A stretch of DNA of 64,000 nucleotides from Pararhodobacter zhoushanensis (GTDB taxonomy: Bacteria; Pseudomonadota; Alphaproteobacteria; Rhodobacterales; Rhodobacteraceae), in assembly GCF_025949695.1 (NCBI RefSeq), contig NZ_JAPDFL010000001.1, positions 912,001-976,000 of the forward strand, in the 5' to 3' direction. The position numbers and the translations under genes are program-made. A model generated the notes under the pieces. It saw nothing but the letters and a program-made list of their open reading frames with translations, was not told the origin of the DNA and made no database searches. This document shows, in pieces, positions 27,764-35,028 of the stretch (position 1 is the first letter of the stretch; each line of letters begins with the position of its first letter).

Positions 27764-28315
27764 TCACTCCGACACAGGTTCATAGCGGTAGGCGGGCGGG
27801 ACCAGATCTTCGCGACCGCGAACGATCAGGACCGAACGGATCAGCATCGACAGACCTTGCAAGGCGACGGTCACGGCAAAGACCAGAATGAAGCCCTTGA
27901 CCAGATACAGCCCCGGTGCGCCGCCCGGATTGGCCGAGCCTTCGTGCAAGCCCCACGACCGCGCGACGAAGGTGTAGCAATAGGTCCAGACCACCCAGGT
28001 GAAGGGGAACAGGAAAATCAGCACCCCGGTCAGATCCATCCACGCCTTTTTCACGTTCGACGCCGGCCGGTAGAAGATATCCACCCGCACGTGGTCATTG
28101 GCATAAAGCGCATAGGCCGCGACCGAGCAGAACATCACGCCGTTCAGCCAAGGGTACAGGTCCTGCATCCAGAGTCGGGTGTTCGAAAACAGATAGCGTT
28201 CGACGACAACCCAGAAGCAAATGAGGACAATCGCCAGGGCGAGCCATGAAAAGACGTTGCCGATCAGCCGGTTTACACCGTTGATCGCACGCATGAGGGC
28301 GGACAGACCGTTCAA
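27764..28315 (-). CDS. dctQ: TRAP transporter small permease
   Basis: A 183-aa four-helix membrane subunit (LIGNVFSWLALAIVLICFWVVVERY; WLNGVMFCSVAAYALYANDHVRVDIFY; a third segment near GVLIFLFPFTWVVW; a fourth near FILVFAVTVALQGLS). It bridges the receptor and DctM. The start appears to be TTG at 28315 with AGGAGG 5 nt upstream; the next ATG (28294) has no ribosome site. A stop overlap or near overlap with dctM suggests coupling. Confidence 0.88.
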   Translation of the reverse strand: MNGLSALMRAINGVNRLIGNVFSWLALAIVLICFWVVVERYLFSNTRLWMQDLYPWLNGVMFCSVAAYALYANDHVRVDIFYRPASNVKKAWMDLTGVLIFLFPFTWVVWTYCYTFVARSWGLHEGSANPGGAPGLYLVKGFILVFAVTVALQGLSMLIRSVLIVRGREDLVPPAYRYEPVSE

Positions 28316-28345
28316 GGGGGCCTCCTGAGGTTTGCCTGTTACGGT

Positions 28346-28421
28346 CGAGGGCCCCGGTGCGATCTCTCGTTCCGGGGCCCTCGCAAGGCTGGCCTTTGCA
28401 CCCGGATCGCTCCGGGTGCAA
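28346..28421 (-). promoter_or_regulatory. Two tandem hairpins between dctP and dctQ
   Basis: CGAGGGCCCCGG/CCGGGGCCCTCG (12 bp, 28346-28383) and TTGCACCCGGA/TCCGGGTGCAA (11 bp, loop TCGC, 28396-28421) are both perfect. They fill the 125-bp gap after dctP. Such hairpins after binding-protein genes commonly protect the upstream mRNA and reduce read-through, giving more receptor than permease. That role is inferred. Confidence 0.6.
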
Positions 28422-28440
28422 GAGCAAGGCTTAGCCCGGA

Positions 28441-29547
28441 TCAGAGGTCCGAGTAGTCCATGAAGCGCGAGCGGGCCGTGGTGAACACCTGATCGGTGCC
28501 CTCGGTCCGGGTGCGCAGCAGGCGCACGGCGTCCAGGAAGCTCTGACCGACGCGGCTGGTCAGGTCGTCATCCGAGTTGATCACGCCGCCGAGCACTTCC
28601 TTGGCGGCATCGGCAGCTGCCTGCATGATGTCGTCGGGGAATTCCGAGTGCAGGATGACGCCGTGATCCTCGACCAGCGTGCGCAGGGCGCGCGGGTCGT
28701 TGGCGTAGAAGTCCGAGGCAACCTGATCATACTCGGCCTGCGCCACGTCCTTGACGATGGCCTGCAGGTTGGCGGGCAGGGCCTGATACTTGGCCTTGTC
28801 CACGACGATCTCGGTGGCCAGACCCGGCTCGTTGAACGACGAGGTATAGTAGTGCTGGCAGACCTGATAGAAGCCCAGCGCCAGATCGTTGTACGGGCCG
28901 ACGAATTCGGCCGCGTCCAGCGCACCCGACTGCAGCGCCTGGAAGATCTCGCCGCCAGCCATGTTGGTGACCGACGCGCCCATGCGCTGCCAGACCTGAC
29001 CGCCCAGACCCGGCGTGCGGAAGCGCATGCCCTGAATGTCGGCCAGCGAGGTCAGCTCGTTCTTGAACCAGCCGCCGGTCTGCGTGCCGGTGTCGCCCGA
29101 CAGGAAGCCCTGAACGCCGAACTGGTCATAGACCTCGTCCCACAGTTCCTGACCGCCCAGATAGCGGACCCATGCCGTCAGCTCGCGCGAGGTCATGCCG
29201 AAAGGCACACCGGTGAAGAACGACAGCGCGGTGGACTTGTTTTGCCAGTAATAGGCAGCGCCGTGGCTCATCTCGGCGGTGCCGTCGATGACCGCGTCCA
29301 GCGATTGCAGCGCAGGCACCATCTCACCGGCCGAGAACACCTCGACGGTCAGCTGGCCATCCGACGCGGCGGTGATCCGGTCGGCAAGGCGCTGCGCGCC
29401 CACGCCCAGACCGGGGAAGTTGCGCGGCCACGTCGTGACCATGCGCCAGGTGATGCGGCCTTGCGCAATCGCGGGGGCTGCCAACGTGCTGGCTGCCGCA
29501 GCGGCGCCGCCGACAGTCGACGTCCGCAGGAATGAGCGACGATCCAT
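28441..29547 (-). CDS. dctP: TRAP transporter substrate-binding protein, TakP-like
   Basis: A 368-aa periplasmic receptor with a twin-arginine leader: MDRRSFLRTSTVGG and then an Ala-rich stretch ending at APAIAQ. The mature part begins RITWRMVTTWPRNFPGLG, close to the TakP group that binds 2-oxo acids, with the ligand-region segments GMRFRTPGLGGQVWQ and EFVGPYNDLALGF (Glu and Tyr would contact ligand). ATG 29547 follows AGGGAGGA; an upstream in-frame extension to 29628 lacks support. A palindromic operator candidate lies at 29572. The substrate is inferred only from family resemblance. Confidence 0.88.
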   Translation of the reverse strand: MDRRSFLRTSTVGGAAAAASTLAAPAIAQGRITWRMVTTWPRNFPGLGVGAQRLADRITAASDGQLTVEVFSAGEMVPALQSLDAVIDGTAEMSHGAAYYWQNKSTALSFFTGVPFGMTSRELTAWVRYLGGQELWDEVYDQFGVQGFLSGDTGTQTGGWFKNELTSLADIQGMRFRTPGLGGQVWQRMGASVTNMAGGEIFQALQSGALDAAEFVGPYNDLALGFYQVCQHYYTSSFNEPGLATEIVVDKAKYQALPANLQAIVKDVAQAEYDQVASDFYANDPRALRTLVEDHGVILHSEFPDDIMQAAADAAKEVLGGVINSDDDLTSRVGQSFLDAVRLLRTRTEGTDQVFTTARSRFMDYSDL

Positions 29548-29571
29548 GTAGTCCTCCCTAACTTGTAACAT

Positions 29572-29592
29572 TTGGTCATATATCTTGACCAA
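29572..29592. promoter_or_regulatory. Inverted repeat upstream of the TRAP operon
   Basis: TTGGTCA and TGACCAA form a perfect 7-bp inverted repeat with a TATATCT spacer, 25 bp upstream of the dctP ATG. The TGGTCA...TGACCA form resembles operators of GntR/FadR-type regulators. No matching regulator gene is adjacent. Confidence 0.5.
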
Positions 29593-29714
29593 TAGATCAG
29601 TTTTATACACGGCTTTCACGCCATGCAAACCCGATTCTTGTGGCGCGCGGGCGTGCTTCGTCGGGTTCAGTCATCCTAACGCAAGGCTAAATGTGATCCA
29701 GAAGTTTCCGCGCC

Positions 29715-30596
29715 TTACGTTTGTGCGCGACGCCGCGTGCTGAGGCGCAAGTTCAAGAAATTCGCTGAAAAAATAATCGCCGCACCCAGAAACACCATCG
29801 GATCCAGCGTCTCGCCGTACAGCCAGACCCCGACCAGCGCGACGATGGGCAGCCGGGCGAATTCCATCGGTGCGACGATGGTCGCTGGGGCCAGCCCCAG
29901 CGCCGAGGTCAGCGAGAAATGCGCGGTCAGTCCGGTGACGGCGATCACCGCCAGCCACGGCAGCATGGCCATGCTGGGCAGCTGGAAACCCGTTGCCAGC
30001 ATCAGCACCAGCGCCATGATCGTCTGGCTGGTCGTCATCCAGAACAACACGCACAACACCTGATCATGCAGCATGATCTTGCGGGTAAAGATCAGGTTTA
30101 TCGCAAAGCCGATCGCTGCCAGAATCCCGGCCAGATGCCCCAGATGCAGCGGCTGCACGCCCGGCTGCGCCACCACCAGCACGCCGACAAAGCCGATCAG
30201 CGTCAGCACCATCTTCATGCCGGTCAGCCGCTCGCCCAGAAAGAACGGCGCCAGCAGCACCACCCAGATCGGGTTGGTGAATTCCAGCGCCACCAGCTGT
30301 GACAGCGGGATCAGCATCAACCCGTAGAACCACATGTTCTGGCCAAAGAAGTGGAACACATTGCGCGTGACATGCAGGCCCCAGTGCTGGGTGCGGATCA
30401 GCGACAGGTCGCCGGTGCGGATCTTGATGATCGCCACGACAATGAAGAACCCGATCAGCGAGCGCCAGAACATCAGCTCGAACGTGTTCAGCTCGACCTG
30501 CACGGCGCGCCCGGAAACCGCCATCAGGACAAAGGACACGATCGCCCCGCCCATCCACATCGCCGCCTTGAGCGGATTGGGTTGCGTCGTGTTCAT
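29715..30596 (-). CDS. EamA/DMT family transporter
   Basis: A 293-aa membrane protein with ten predicted helices in two EamA repeats, for example FELMFWRSLIGFFIVVAI in the first and ALGLAPATIVAPMEFARLP in the second. Members export metabolites or amino acids; the substrate is unknown. GGGAGGA precedes the ATG. It is divergent from the multicopper oxidase gene and lies upstream of the TRAP operon on the same strand, 167 bp away. Confidence 0.85.
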   Translation of the reverse strand: MNTTQPNPLKAAMWMGGAIVSFVLMAVSGRAVQVELNTFELMFWRSLIGFFIVVAIIKIRTGDLSLIRTQHWGLHVTRNVFHFFGQNMWFYGLMLIPLSQLVALEFTNPIWVVLLAPFFLGERLTGMKMVLTLIGFVGVLVVAQPGVQPLHLGHLAGILAAIGFAINLIFTRKIMLHDQVLCVLFWMTTSQTIMALVLMLATGFQLPSMAMLPWLAVIAVTGLTAHFSLTSALGLAPATIVAPMEFARLPIVALVGVWLYGETLDPMVFLGAAIIFSANFLNLRLSTRRRAQT

Positions 30597-30775
30597 GGTG
30601 TTAAATCCTCCCGGCGCGGCGCTGCGCCTTCCCGGTGACTGGATAGGCCCGGCAGGGCGACCAAGGCAAGCCCGCGCAACCCCGGCGCGACAGGACGCTG
30701 CGGCAAAACGCGGGGATGCGCGGCAGGCACCTCATTGATAGAAAGGCTCGGGTAACCGCAGCCGGAGACCCCGCG

Positions 30776-32155
30776 ATGAACCGCCGCCAGTTTCTGATGA
30801 CCTCGGGCCTCTTTGCCGCCGGGGGCTTGTCGGGCCTCGGGATGGCCAGCCGCGCGCAGGCCTCGCCGGTGACGCTGACGATCCAGAGCGCCCGCTTTGC
30901 ACTTGAAGCCAACCCGACCGAGGGCATGGTCAGCCTGTCCCCCGACGCGCCGCCGCCCGTGTTGCGCTTGCGGCAGGGCCAGCCCTTTGTCGCCGATGTC
31001 ACCAACACGCTGGACGACTACACGGCGATGCACTGGCACGGGCTGCGCCTCCCCAACGCAATGGACGGCGTGCCGTACCTGACCCAGATCCCGATGGGGC
31101 AGGGCGATACCTACCGCTATGAATTCACCCCGCCCGATGCGGGCACCTACTGGTATCACCCGCATTGCAACACCATGGCCCAGATGGCCCGTGGCCTGAC
31201 CGGCGTGCTGATCGTGGACGAGGCCGAAGACCCCGGTTTCGATCTGGATCTGCCGGTGAACCTGCGCGACTGGCGGCTGGGCGAGGGCAGCCAGTTCATC
31301 GACCTGTTCACCGCGCGCGGTGCGGCGCGCGGCGGCACGCATGGCACGGTGATGACCGCCAACTGGGCGCAAGAGCCGGTCTATGACGCGCCCGCCGGGG
31401 GGCTGGTCCGCCTGCGGCTGGTTGCCACCGACACCACCCGCGTCTACCGGCTGCACCTGCCGGGGGCCGAGGGGCAGGTGATCGCTCTGGACGGTCACCC
31501 CTTGTTGGTCCCCGTCGCTTTCCCGACGGCAGAGGCACCCCTGATCCTCGGCCCCGGCCAACGCGCAGACCTTGCCATCCGCATGCCTGCCAGTGAGGGG
31601 CAGACCCTCACATTGTTCAACGACCAGCCCGGCGGATTGCGCACCCTGCTCACACTGCGCGCCACCGGTCCCGACAGCCGCCACGCGCTGGCCGATCTGC
31701 GCCCGCTGGCCCCCAACCCGCTGCCCCTGCCCGATCTGGCCAATGCCGAGGTGCTGGAATTCGTCTTCGGCTGGTCCCCCGGCGACGGCGCGGTGAACAA
31801 CGGCTTCTGCGGCTCGCTGGGCTACACCTTCTGGTCGATCAACCGCGTCTCGTGGCCCGGCGATGCCGCCGACGGCGGCCCACTGGCCACGCTCGAACGC
31901 GGTCGCACCTATATCCTGCGCCTGCGCAACGAAAGCCCCAACGACCACCCGATCCACCTGCACGGCCTCGCCTTCCTGCCGCTGCGCTCGGACCGGCGCG
32001 AGATCGCCAGCAACTGGGTCGACACCGCCATGTTGCTGGAGCGCGAGACAATGGACGTTGCCCTCGTCGCCGACAATCCCGGCGACTGGGCGTTTCATTG
32101 TCATGTGATCGAGCACCAGAAAACCGGCCTGACCGGCTTTCTGCGCATCCCTTAG
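30776..32155 (+). CDS. Exported multicopper oxidase (laccase-like)
   Basis: A 459-aa periplasmic oxidase with a Tat leader (MNRRQFLMTSGLFAAGGLSG) and three cupredoxin domains. The copper motifs are all present: MHWHGL (near residue 85), YWYHPHCN (near 130), DHPIHLHG (near 389) and FHCHVIEHQKTGL (near 440). The residue in the axial position of the type 1 copper is Leu rather than Met, which in known laccases goes with a higher potential. It probably oxidises a metal ion or a phenolic with O2. ATG 30776 has GGAGA upstream. It converges on the citrate synthase, with the two stops overlapping (32152-32155). Confidence 0.9.
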   Translation: MNRRQFLMTSGLFAAGGLSGLGMASRAQASPVTLTIQSARFALEANPTEGMVSLSPDAPPPVLRLRQGQPFVADVTNTLDDYTAMHWHGLRLPNAMDGVPYLTQIPMGQGDTYRYEFTPPDAGTYWYHPHCNTMAQMARGLTGVLIVDEAEDPGFDLDLPVNLRDWRLGEGSQFIDLFTARGAARGGTHGTVMTANWAQEPVYDAPAGGLVRLRLVATDTTRVYRLHLPGAEGQVIALDGHPLLVPVAFPTAEAPLILGPGQRADLAIRMPASEGQTLTLFNDQPGGLRTLLTLRATGPDSRHALADLRPLAPNPLPLPDLANAEVLEFVFGWSPGDGAVNNGFCGSLGYTFWSINRVSWPGDAADGGPLATLERGRTYILRLRNESPNDHPIHLHGLAFLPLRSDRREIASNWVDTAMLLERETMDVALVADNPGDWAFHCHVIEHQKTGLTGFLRIP

Positions 32156-33285
32156 CGCGCGGCCAGCGGCACCCAGTCGCGCGGTGCCGCGCCGTCATAC
32201 AGGGTCAGCGGCCGGATCAGGATATTCGAGCGCCGCTGCTCAAGGCATTGCGCCAACCAGCCGGGCATCCGCCCGATGGCGAAGATCGGCACATACAGAT
32301 CCATCGGGATCTCGTGCAGCTGATAGATCACGCCCGAATAGAAATCGACGTTCACATTCAGCCCGTGGCGCGCATAGGGCGACATCGCCTCGACCACGGC
32401 CTGCAGGATCGCGTACCAGCCCGGCGCGCCCATCTCCTCGCCCAACTTGCGCACCCCTTCGCGCATGTGGCGCGCGCGTGGATCTTCGGCACGGTAGACG
32501 CGGTGGCCAAAGCCCGTCACCGGCTCTTTCGCCGCGCGCTTGGCGGCGACATAGGCGGCGGCGTTCTCGGGCTTGCCGATCTCGTGCACCATCTTCATCA
32601 CGTCCTCAGCCGCCCCGCCATGCGCGGGACCGGCCAGCGTGCTCAGCGCCGTGACCATCGCGCCGTGCAGAGTGGCCTCGGTCCCCACCGTGACCCGCGC
32701 GGCAAAGGACGAGGCGTTCGAGCCATGCTCGGCATGCAGGATGAAATCCACATCCGCCAGCCGCTCCGCATCGGCGCTGGGCCGCGCGCCCTTGAGCATC
32801 CACAGCCAGTTCGCGGCGTGGCTCAGGCTCATGTCGGGAAGCACCGGCGTGCGCCCGTTGCGGATCGCCTCGTGCGCGGCGATGATCATCGGCACCTGCG
32901 CGGTCAGCCGGATGCCGTTGCGCAGGAACCCGGCCTCAGAGGCGTCGTGGCTGTCCGGCTCCAGTGCCGCCAGCGCCGAAACCGCGGTGCGCAGCACGTC
33001 CATCGGGTGACCATGCGCGGTGGCGCGGATGATGTCGAACACCGGCTCGGGCAGCACCCGCGCGGCTTTCAGTGCCGCGTCGAACTCGGCCAGCTGCGTG
33101 GCGTCGGGCAAGTCGCCGTGGATCAGCAGATAGCAGACCTCTTCAAACGTCGCTTGCGTGGCCAGATCATGGATCGAATAGCCGCGATAGGTCAGCGACC
33201 CGGCGCGCCCGTCGATGTCTGAAATCTGCGAGCGTTCAAAGTAAACGCCCTTCAGGCCGCGGTTGATCTTGACGGTGTCGGTCAT
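32152..33285 (-). CDS. Citrate synthase / 2-methylcitrate synthase family enzyme
   Basis: A 377-aa short-type citrate synthase. The catalytic histidines lie in FILHAEHGSNAS (near residue 190) and in GFGHRVYRAEDPR (near 265), and the catalytic aspartate is in NVDFYSGVIY (near 315). The short length fits the prpC/citrate synthase II group, so either oxaloacetate plus acetyl-CoA or propionyl-CoA is possible. It is divergent from pta with only 38 bp between, which favours acetyl-CoA use: carbon from taurine would pass Xsc, Pta and then this enzyme. Confidence 0.85.
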   Translation of the reverse strand: MTDTVKINRGLKGVYFERSQISDIDGRAGSLTYRGYSIHDLATQATFEEVCYLLIHGDLPDATQLAEFDAALKAARVLPEPVFDIIRATAHGHPMDVLRTAVSALAALEPDSHDASEAGFLRNGIRLTAQVPMIIAAHEAIRNGRTPVLPDMSLSHAANWLWMLKGARPSADAERLADVDFILHAEHGSNASSFAARVTVGTEATLHGAMVTALSTLAGPAHGGAAEDVMKMVHEIGKPENAAAYVAAKRAAKEPVTGFGHRVYRAEDPRARHMREGVRKLGEEMGAPGWYAILQAVVEAMSPYARHGLNVNVDFYSGVIYQLHEIPMDLYVPIFAIGRMPGWLAQCLEQRRSNILIRPLTLYDGAAPRDWVPLAAR

Positions 33286-33323
33286 ATCGGCAGTCTCCCG
33301 GTGAACATGGCGTGGAGGATAAA

Positions 33324-34193
33324 ATGAGCGTTCTGGATCAGGCCCTTGCCGCGGCGCGCGCCGGGCAGTTCCGCGTCGTGCTGCCCGAGATGGACGACCC
33401 GCGCATCGCGGATGCTGCGGCGCGGCTGCGGGCCGAAGGCTTGGCGCAGGTGGTGACGCTGGCCGATGCGCGCCCGGCCGAGGCCTATGTCGAACACCTG
33501 CTCGCCAACCGCCCCGGCCTGAAACCGGCGCTGGCGCTTCGGATGCTGGACAAACCCCTGATCCGCGCCGCCGCCATGGTCGCGGCGGGTGAGGCGGATA
33601 CGATGGTCGCGGGGGCCGCCAATGCCACGCGCCGGGTGATCGAAGCGGCGGCGCTGGCCGTCGGCATGGCCGACGGCGTGCAGACCCCGTCCAGCTTTTT
33701 CCTGATGCTGCTGCCGGATGGCCGCGAACTGGTCTTTGCCGACTGCGGCGTCAACACCAGCCCCGATGCCGCGCAACTGGCCGACATCGCCCGCGCCAGC
33801 GCCGCCACAGCGCGCGGCCTTTTCGGCGAGGCGCGCGTGGCGCTGCTCAGCTATTCCACCGGCGCGTCGGGCGCAGGCCCGTCGGTCGAGACCGTCCGCG
33901 CGGCAGCTCAGGCCAGCGGCTTTCCCGGCCCCGTGCAGGCCGACGCTGCCCTTAACGCCAGCATCGCGGCCAAGAAGGGCTATGACGCGCCCCCGGCCAA
34001 CACGCTGATCTTCCCCGATCTCAACTCGGGCAACATCGCCTATAAACTGATGCAGGAACTCGGTGGCGCGCAGGCGCTGGGCCCCTTCCTGCAAGGCTTC
34101 GCCAAACCGATTTGCGACCTGTCGCGGGGGGCAACCGTCGAGGATATCGTTGCCGCCACACTCGTCACCCTGACCATGGTTAACAAACCCTGA
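33324..34193 (+). CDS. pta: Phosphate acetyltransferase, short form
   Basis: A 289-aa enzyme that converts acetyl phosphate and CoA to acetyl-CoA. The PTA/PTB signature is split over MVAGAANATRRVIEAAAL, SYSTGASGAGPSVETVR, QADAALNASIAAKKG and NTLIFPDLNSGNIAYKLMQ, with GPFLQGFAKPICDLSRGA near the end. It is about 30-40 residues shorter than the usual catalytic core, mainly in the N-terminal third. ATG 33324 follows GGAGGAT. In this setting it would handle acetyl phosphate made by Xsc. It converges on tauE. Confidence 0.88.
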   Translation: MSVLDQALAAARAGQFRVVLPEMDDPRIADAAARLRAEGLAQVVTLADARPAEAYVEHLLANRPGLKPALALRMLDKPLIRAAAMVAAGEADTMVAGAANATRRVIEAAALAVGMADGVQTPSSFFLMLLPDGRELVFADCGVNTSPDAAQLADIARASAATARGLFGEARVALLSYSTGASGAGPSVETVRAAAQASGFPGPVQADAALNASIAAKKGYDAPPANTLIFPDLNSGNIAYKLMQELGGAQALGPFLQGFAKPICDLSRGATVEDIVAATLVTLTMVNKP

Positions 34194-34204
34194 CCGCGCG
34201 CCCT

Positions 34205-34272
34205 CATCTGTCTCTAAATATCCTGGGGGGTGAATTGGCCGCAGGCCAAGAGGGGGCGACGCCCCCCTGCGC
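34205..34272 (+). repeat. Dispersed CATCT...AAATATCC intergenic repeat, copy C
   Basis: CATCTGTCTCTAAATATCC, then GGGGGGTGAATTGGCCGCAGGCC and a GGGGGCG/CGCCCCC hairpin. It sits between the convergent pta and tauE genes and probably terminates both. Its right half matches copy D (TGAAT-GGCC...GGCC-AGAGGGGGC) better than A or B. Confidence 0.7.
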
Positions 34273-34281
34273 CGGTCGCGC

Positions 34282-35028
34282 TCATAGCAACGCCCGCCCC
34301 AGCCCGATCACCGCCATCGCCATCAGCACACCGATGGTCAGTGTGCGAAACCGCGCCGGGTTCGCGCCGACGGCGCGGCGCGCGCCCCACCAGCTGCCCA
34401 GCAGCACCAGCGGCACCGACAATGCGGCGGCAATCACGGTCTCGCGGTCCAGCCGCCCGGCCAGCCCGAACTGGCCCATGGCCAACACGTTGAGCGTGAT
34501 GAAATACGCCAGCAAGGTCGCGCGGAACACCAGCGGTGCCAGCCCCAGCGCCGCCGCCAGCGTCACCACCGGTGGCCCGGCCACGCCCGCCGGGGTCACC
34601 AGCCCTGACACGAAGCCCGCGCCGATGGTCATAGACGGCCCGGCGCGGCCCGGCAGCGTCCAGCCGCCCAGCATGACCAACGCCGCCAGCAGCACCATGC
34701 CACTGACCACCAGCCGCGCCATGTCGTCGTCGATCAGGCCGAGCAGCCAGATCCCCGGCACCAGCCCGACCGCCGCGCCGATGATCAGCCGGATCATCGT
34801 CGGCCAGTCCACATAGGGCCGTGCCGAGCGCCAGAGCGTTACGCCGATCAGCATGTCACCCAGCAGCCCGACGGGCACCAAGGGCACCGGATTGGTAACC
34901 AGCGCGCCCGCCGCGACCAGCAGCACCGGATAGCCAAAGCCCGAGAACCCGCGCACGAAGGCGGCGATGAAAACGACCGCTGCCATGAAGGCAGCGGTCC
35001 CGGGGCTCAAGCCGAACGGCAGGATCAT
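34282..35028 (-). CDS. tauE: TauE/SafE family sulfite exporter
   Basis: A 248-aa membrane protein with about eight hydrophobic segments of the TauE/SafE (DUF81) family. Marks include ALVTNPVPLVPVGLLGDML in the first half and the second-half repeat GAGFVSGLVTPAGVAGPPV. Its ATG overlaps the xsc stop (ATGA), so it is translationally coupled to the sulfite-producing enzyme. This makes sulfite or sulfoacetate export the probable role. Confidence 0.88.
   Translation of the reverse strand: MILPFGLSPGTAAFMAAVVFIAAFVRGFSGFGYPVLLVAAGALVTNPVPLVPVGLLGDMLIGVTLWRSARPYVDWPTMIRLIIGAAVGLVPGIWLLGLIDDDMARLVVSGMVLLAALVMLGGWTLPGRAGPSMTIGAGFVSGLVTPAGVAGPPVVTLAAALGLAPLVFRATLLAYFITLNVLAMGQFGLAGRLDRETVIAAALSVPLVLLGSWWGARRAVGANPARFRTLTIGVLMAMAVIGLGRALL

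Noticed and set aside
26370..29547. The TRAP operon as the taurine importer
   Set aside because: Taurine TRAP systems are known, but this receptor looks TakP-like (2-oxo acids), the operon lacks the CTGG repeats, and its operator is different. The taurine importer is not evident in the window.
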